A program made the translations under genes and the position numbers. Of a DNA stretch of 64,000 nucleotides, positions 60,711 through 64,000 are shown piece after piece. The DNA comes from Tridacna crocea (taxonomy: Eukaryota > Mollusca > Bivalvia > Cardiida > Cardiidae), in NCBI GenBank assembly GCA_943736015.1, contig OX031073.1, forward strand, positions 27,555,210 through 27,619,209, in the 5' to 3' direction. Below the pieces are notes generated by a model. That model was given only the letters and a program-made list of their open reading frames with translations, had not been told where the DNA came from and ran no database searches. Position 1 is the stretch's first letter, and every line of letters starts with the position of its first letter.

Positions 60711-60859
60711 TTAGGCCTTTTTACACCGAAGAAAGCGAGTCAGTATAAGGGAGGTCTGTTTAAACTCAGACATAAAGTTTTCGCTGAAGATCAAATAAAT
60801 CCAGGGATTAGTACAGCTGTTTAGACTGGCAAGGAGGAGGATGATGGTGTAAGGTGCTC
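60711..60859 (-). CDS. Last coding exon of a vasopressin/oxytocin (conopressin)-type GPCR
   Basis: Minus strand; acceptor TTCTACTTTCAG ends at 60860, stop TAA at 60711-60713, 48 codons, phase needing one base from the previous exon. [20 protein letters not shown] continues to [16 protein letters not shown]7 with the NPxxY motif (NPWIY), preceded by LLLASLNSC, which is diagnostic for vasopressin/oxytocin/conopressin receptors, then helix 8. These receptors couple neuropeptides to G proteins at the plasma membrane. The tail is short (about 25 residues after NPWIY), ending LRCKKA. The upstream exons should lie on the minus strand to the right; I could not find them in this window. Confidence 0.75.
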
Positions 60860-61595
60860 CTGAAAGTAGAAAAGAATATAATGTAAGATTAACCCTTAAT
60901 ATCTAACCCTAGGACAGAGAAGAGCGACTCTCCGGCCTTTTGCAGATAGTGTAGATCAATATCAGACTACACAGAACGTGCGTTTACTATCGGTTTAATA
61001 GTTTAATCTATGTAGCAGACTAAGGACAAACCTAAATAAGTCGAATGAAACTTTTAAGCCGAAATATTAAACACCCGAATGTTTTTGTTTAGGTGAGGGA
61101 AGAGAGAGAGAGAGAGATTGTGTTTGTGAGCCGTCTGATCTTGATCTACTATGTCCACGGAAAGGTCACGCCTAATAGCACTTTCTGACCCAAATTTACT
61201 TGAGAGAACTGCGACTATATCTGCGTAAGATATGAGTACTCAAAAAGCATTGCAAGAATTTCGCTCTCGCTGCAACATTGCAACGGTAGAATGAGGACGA
61301 AATTGTACTGAGGAGGCGAGGAGGTATCAAGTCCTCTCCACTCACAGAGGAAACTGATTTTCCTGACAATTTAGCTTGTGCATCATGTATCCTCGTAAAT
61401 CTTCAAAGCACACAGGACAGGGAATTTTATTTATTGACGTGATTTGTTACGCCTCACTCTTTCACTTTGTACGAACTGTCAGGGTTCTAATCGTTCTCCT
61501 TCATATATTCTGAAGACAACCAACTGCTTTGAAATTAACATCAATTTCATTTCAGATGCAAAATCGACAAAAAACGTGTGATTTTTATTATTTAC
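60860..61595. other. Intron-like sequence upstream of the GPCR exon
   Basis: Two family H copies (60905-61015, 61130-61190) and a (GA)n run near 61098-61117. No further TM exon found. Confidence 0.5.
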
Positions 61596-61824
61596 TTAAC
61601 TCTTTACCACACGAGAAAATTTTTGAGTGGTCCAAAAGGAAAGCATTTGCAGACGACAAAATAAAGGTAACTTAAAAATAGAAATTTGTTCCGGGAAGGC
61701 TAGAAAACACTGTGGGAAAAGGAGAAAATGCTGGTTACCAGCATTTTCTCCTTTTCTCACAGTGTTTTCAAGAGGCTTCTTTCCCAGGGGCGTCAAAAGT
61801 AGGGATTGTGTGGTAATGGGTTAA
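61596..61824. mobile_element. MITE family A copy
   Basis: TTAACTCTTTACCACAC ... GTGTGGTAATGGGTTAA with a perfect ATGCTGGTTACCAGCAT centre; about as well kept as 1185-1416. Confidence 0.82.
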
Positions 61825-61899
61825 TGCACAAATCATGACTAAGACAATAATAAATTCCGATACATCAAAATAATTCACGTTTAAATCTAGCTCTAGTTC

Positions 61900-62680
61900 T
61901 TTTCTTGAATATTGGCAAGTTTTGACTGGCTGAATTTTTCTTGCGCCAAAAAAAAAAAATATCTGGCGCAGTGCCGGTGTATTGCAGAAAATTGACCCCC
62001 ATTACAAAATGACCCCAGGGTTATTTCTCGACGTAGAGGAATGACCCATGGGTCATTTTTCGACGTAGAAAAATGACCCGGGTCATTATTCTACGTCGAG
62101 AAATGACCCGCGGGTAATTTTTCGACGTAGAGGAATGACCCATGGGTCATTATTCTACGTCGAGAAATGACCGTAGGTCATTTTGTAATGGGGGTCATTT
62201 CTCTGCATTACACCGGCGTAATGAAAAATGACGCTCCCCTAGAAAAAGAGGCCATGGGTCATTTCTCTACGTAGAGGAATGGCCCGGGTCATTATTCTAC
62301 GTAGAGGAATGACCCATGGGTAATTATTTTACGTCAAGAAATGACCCGCGGGTAATTTTTCGACGAAGAGAAATGACCCATGGGTCATTATTCTACGTCG
62401 AGAAGTGACCGTAGGTAATTTAGTAATGGGGGTCATTTCTCTGCATTACACCGGCGTAATGAAAAATGACGCTCCCCTAGAAAAAGAGGCCATGGGTCAT
62501 TTCTCTACATAGAGGAATGACCCAGGGGATGGTTATTTCTCCGCATTACATCGGTACGTTTTGCTGTCAAACTGATGGAAACAAACGTGTAGACCGAGAT
62601 ACTTTCGGGATTTCATACTACATGTATTTTTCTTTCTAATTCTATACAGAGTTCGAAGTTCAAATATTTGCCAAGGTTAT
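61900..62680. repeat. Family G element with expanded palindromic satellite
   Basis: Between flanks also seen at 15540-15762, some twenty units of AAATGACCCATGGGTCATT and TCTACGTCGAG / CGACGTAGA alternate. The segment 61973-62222 is repeated at 62223-62463, ending CTGCATTACACCGGCGTAAT each time. Confidence 0.85.
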
Positions 62681-62779
62681 TTTTCCTTGAGTATCACAAA
62701 ATGAAAATAAATCTGTAAATATTCAACAAATTCATCAATTCTGGGAGAAAACTACCCGCTTTAACATCATGACACAGGA

Positions 62780-63080
62780 ACACACATTGATGTGATAGCA
62801 CTCGACTTTTCTAATTTGACATTTGACATGGTACCGCGTGAAAGCCTTCTACATAAGACCGGACAGTATGCATCATTTTTTGCCTCAGACAATACTACAG
62901 GGTACTGTGCTTGGTCCAATGGCCTTTCTTTGCCACATCAATGACCTCCGAGATTCCGTGAAATCCTCTACTGTCCGCAGATAACTGCTAGCTCTGTCAC
63001 ATTATCAAAACTAAAAAATACCATCTCCGACTGAAAGAAGACCTACACACTGTATGGAAACTCTGTACGGGAAATTTCTT
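62780..63080 (+). pseudogene. Non-LTR retrotransposon reverse transcriptase fragment
   Basis: In shifting frames: HIDVIALDFS then FDMVPRESLLHKT, and GTVLGPMAFLCHINDLRDSV, followed by LKEDLHTVWKLC. These are the DFSKAFDxVPH and GxVLGPLLFxxxINDLP motifs of LINE RT. The FADD catalytic motif and most of the frame are lost. Confidence 0.75.
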
Positions 63081-63908
63081 CGGTGAATTCAAGATGGCGG
63101 ACACGTATTATTGACAAAGTAAGTGTCGTTTAATTTTGGTCCAAATTTGTTTCAAATTGCATCCCCTACAACGAGTAAGGTACCAATTTAAAGAGCTTTG
63201 ATTGAAAAATCAAGCGATAGTAGCTTATGAGAAAACGGGAGTGCCTCTTGTCCGTAATCCCGCGCTGAACATGATGTTTTGATGAAGTTGAAAAACTAAG
63301 TGGGAGACCGGAAGAAAACTGGCTTCATTTCATCTAATAGAAAGCTAATGATAAAAGAATGTGCCTCGATGGGTGGAGAAATGTCATATTCTTACAACTG
63401 TACCAAGATACGTTGCTTATATTTACCGATTTAGCTGTTATAAAGTTTTGAAATTTTGCATGGTGTACTCTTCGGTGCAAACCGAAACTAAACTGCTGTA
63501 CGGTTGGGTGATCGGAATTTCTGTACGCTTCGGTAACAAATATGAAGTCAAAAATCTGTACGCTTCGGTGAAAACGATTAAGCGAGGAAAAAAGGAAATG
63601 TACGAACAACCTACATGGGTCGTTTACTTGGATGTTTTTATGTTGAACTCAAAGAAACGTGATGTATAAATCCGCAACTTCGTACACTAAAATGGCTCGT
63701 TAATGAGAAGTGCTGAGCAAAATGAACAGAAGCATCTTGAATACATGTATATATATATATATGGGCCTTTAACATAAAAATAATAAACTTATGGTTTTTG
63801 TCTTGGTCTGACACCAAAAATGGAGAAGCCATCCATAGTATTAACTTCAAAGACGCATTATGTGAAAAGCGAAATATAGAACCGTACCTCCTCTATCATC
63901 ATTTACTG
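63081..63908. other. Unassigned sequence
   Basis: Open frames on both strands at 63334-63669 overlap each other and resemble nothing I know. A (TA)n run at 63745-63761. Confidence 0.35.
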
Positions 63909-64000
63909 ATCAGGGGTCCTCCGTGGCGCAGTAGGTAATGTAGATTTTTAGTAACTTTTTGTGGATGGTGTTGGTTAGAATTCCACAAAGAACACTGGTT
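63909..64000 (+). mobile_element. SINE-like tRNA head, cut by window edge
   Basis: GGGGTCCTCCGTGGCGCAGTAGG contains a box A, and GGTTAGAATTCC is a degenerate box B 60 bases on. A tRNA gene is less likely because of the poor box B. Confidence 0.45.

Noticed and set aside
63334-63669. Overlapping genes on both strands
   Set aside because: Both frames are unrecognisable and overlap head to head; they are probably chance frames.

Overview
The window looks like an animal nuclear genome: AT-rich, intron-rich, and full of short palindromic mobile elements, tRNA-derived SINEs and LTR retrotransposons. The host genes I can read are a collagen-type prolyl 4-hydroxylase alpha-like gene and the last exon of a vasopressin/oxytocin (conopressin)-type GPCR. 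Together with the repeat style they suggest a lophotrochozoan, most likely a bivalve mollusc; this is inference, not an identification.

Layout. 1-23847 (+): a prolyl 4-hydroxylase alpha-subunit-like gene read as 12 phase-compatible exons (1-141, 641-963, 3924-3975, 5325-5473, 6107-6283, 7337-7389, 8269-8374, 12971-13012, 14284-14325, 15107-15178, 23112-23187, 23768-23847), giving 436 residues and a stop. The 5' end (signal peptide and roughly 90 residues) lies outside the window. The double-stranded beta-helix keeps its overall pattern but lacks the HxD iron ligands and the 2-oxoglutarate lysine, so the product looks like a pseudoenzyme. Its introns hold at least ten palindromic or inverted-repeat elements, a SINE, a decayed minisatellite and, in the intron between exons 10 and 11, an almost complete young LTR retrotransposon (16537-22628, antisense).

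16537-22628 and 26284-30357 (-): two copies of one Ty3/gypsy family with domain order gag-PR-INT-RT-RNaseH (the Gmr1-like order), a SCAN-like gag and a tRNA-Pro-type primer binding site. The second copy has lost gag and most of its 5' LTR. 32048-37529 (+): a different, decayed Ty3/gypsy element with ordinary PR-RT order, cut off inside RNase H. 37.5-60.7 kb: no confident host gene; SINE, MITE, satellite and pseudogene fragments. 47.3-49.4 kb is a compound satellite and 55.5-56.6 kb a nested terminal-inverted-repeat element. 60711-60859 (-): last coding exon of the GPCR. 61.6-64 kb: a TTAA-flanked MITE, an expanded palindromic satellite, a LINE fragment and a SINE-like start at the window edge.

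The recurring theme is palindromic non-autonomous DNA transposons. One family flanked by TTAA (piggyBac-like termini) occurs at least six times, and TTAA-flanked elements stack end to end at 59.6-60.35 kb. All homology statements are by eye; no search was run.
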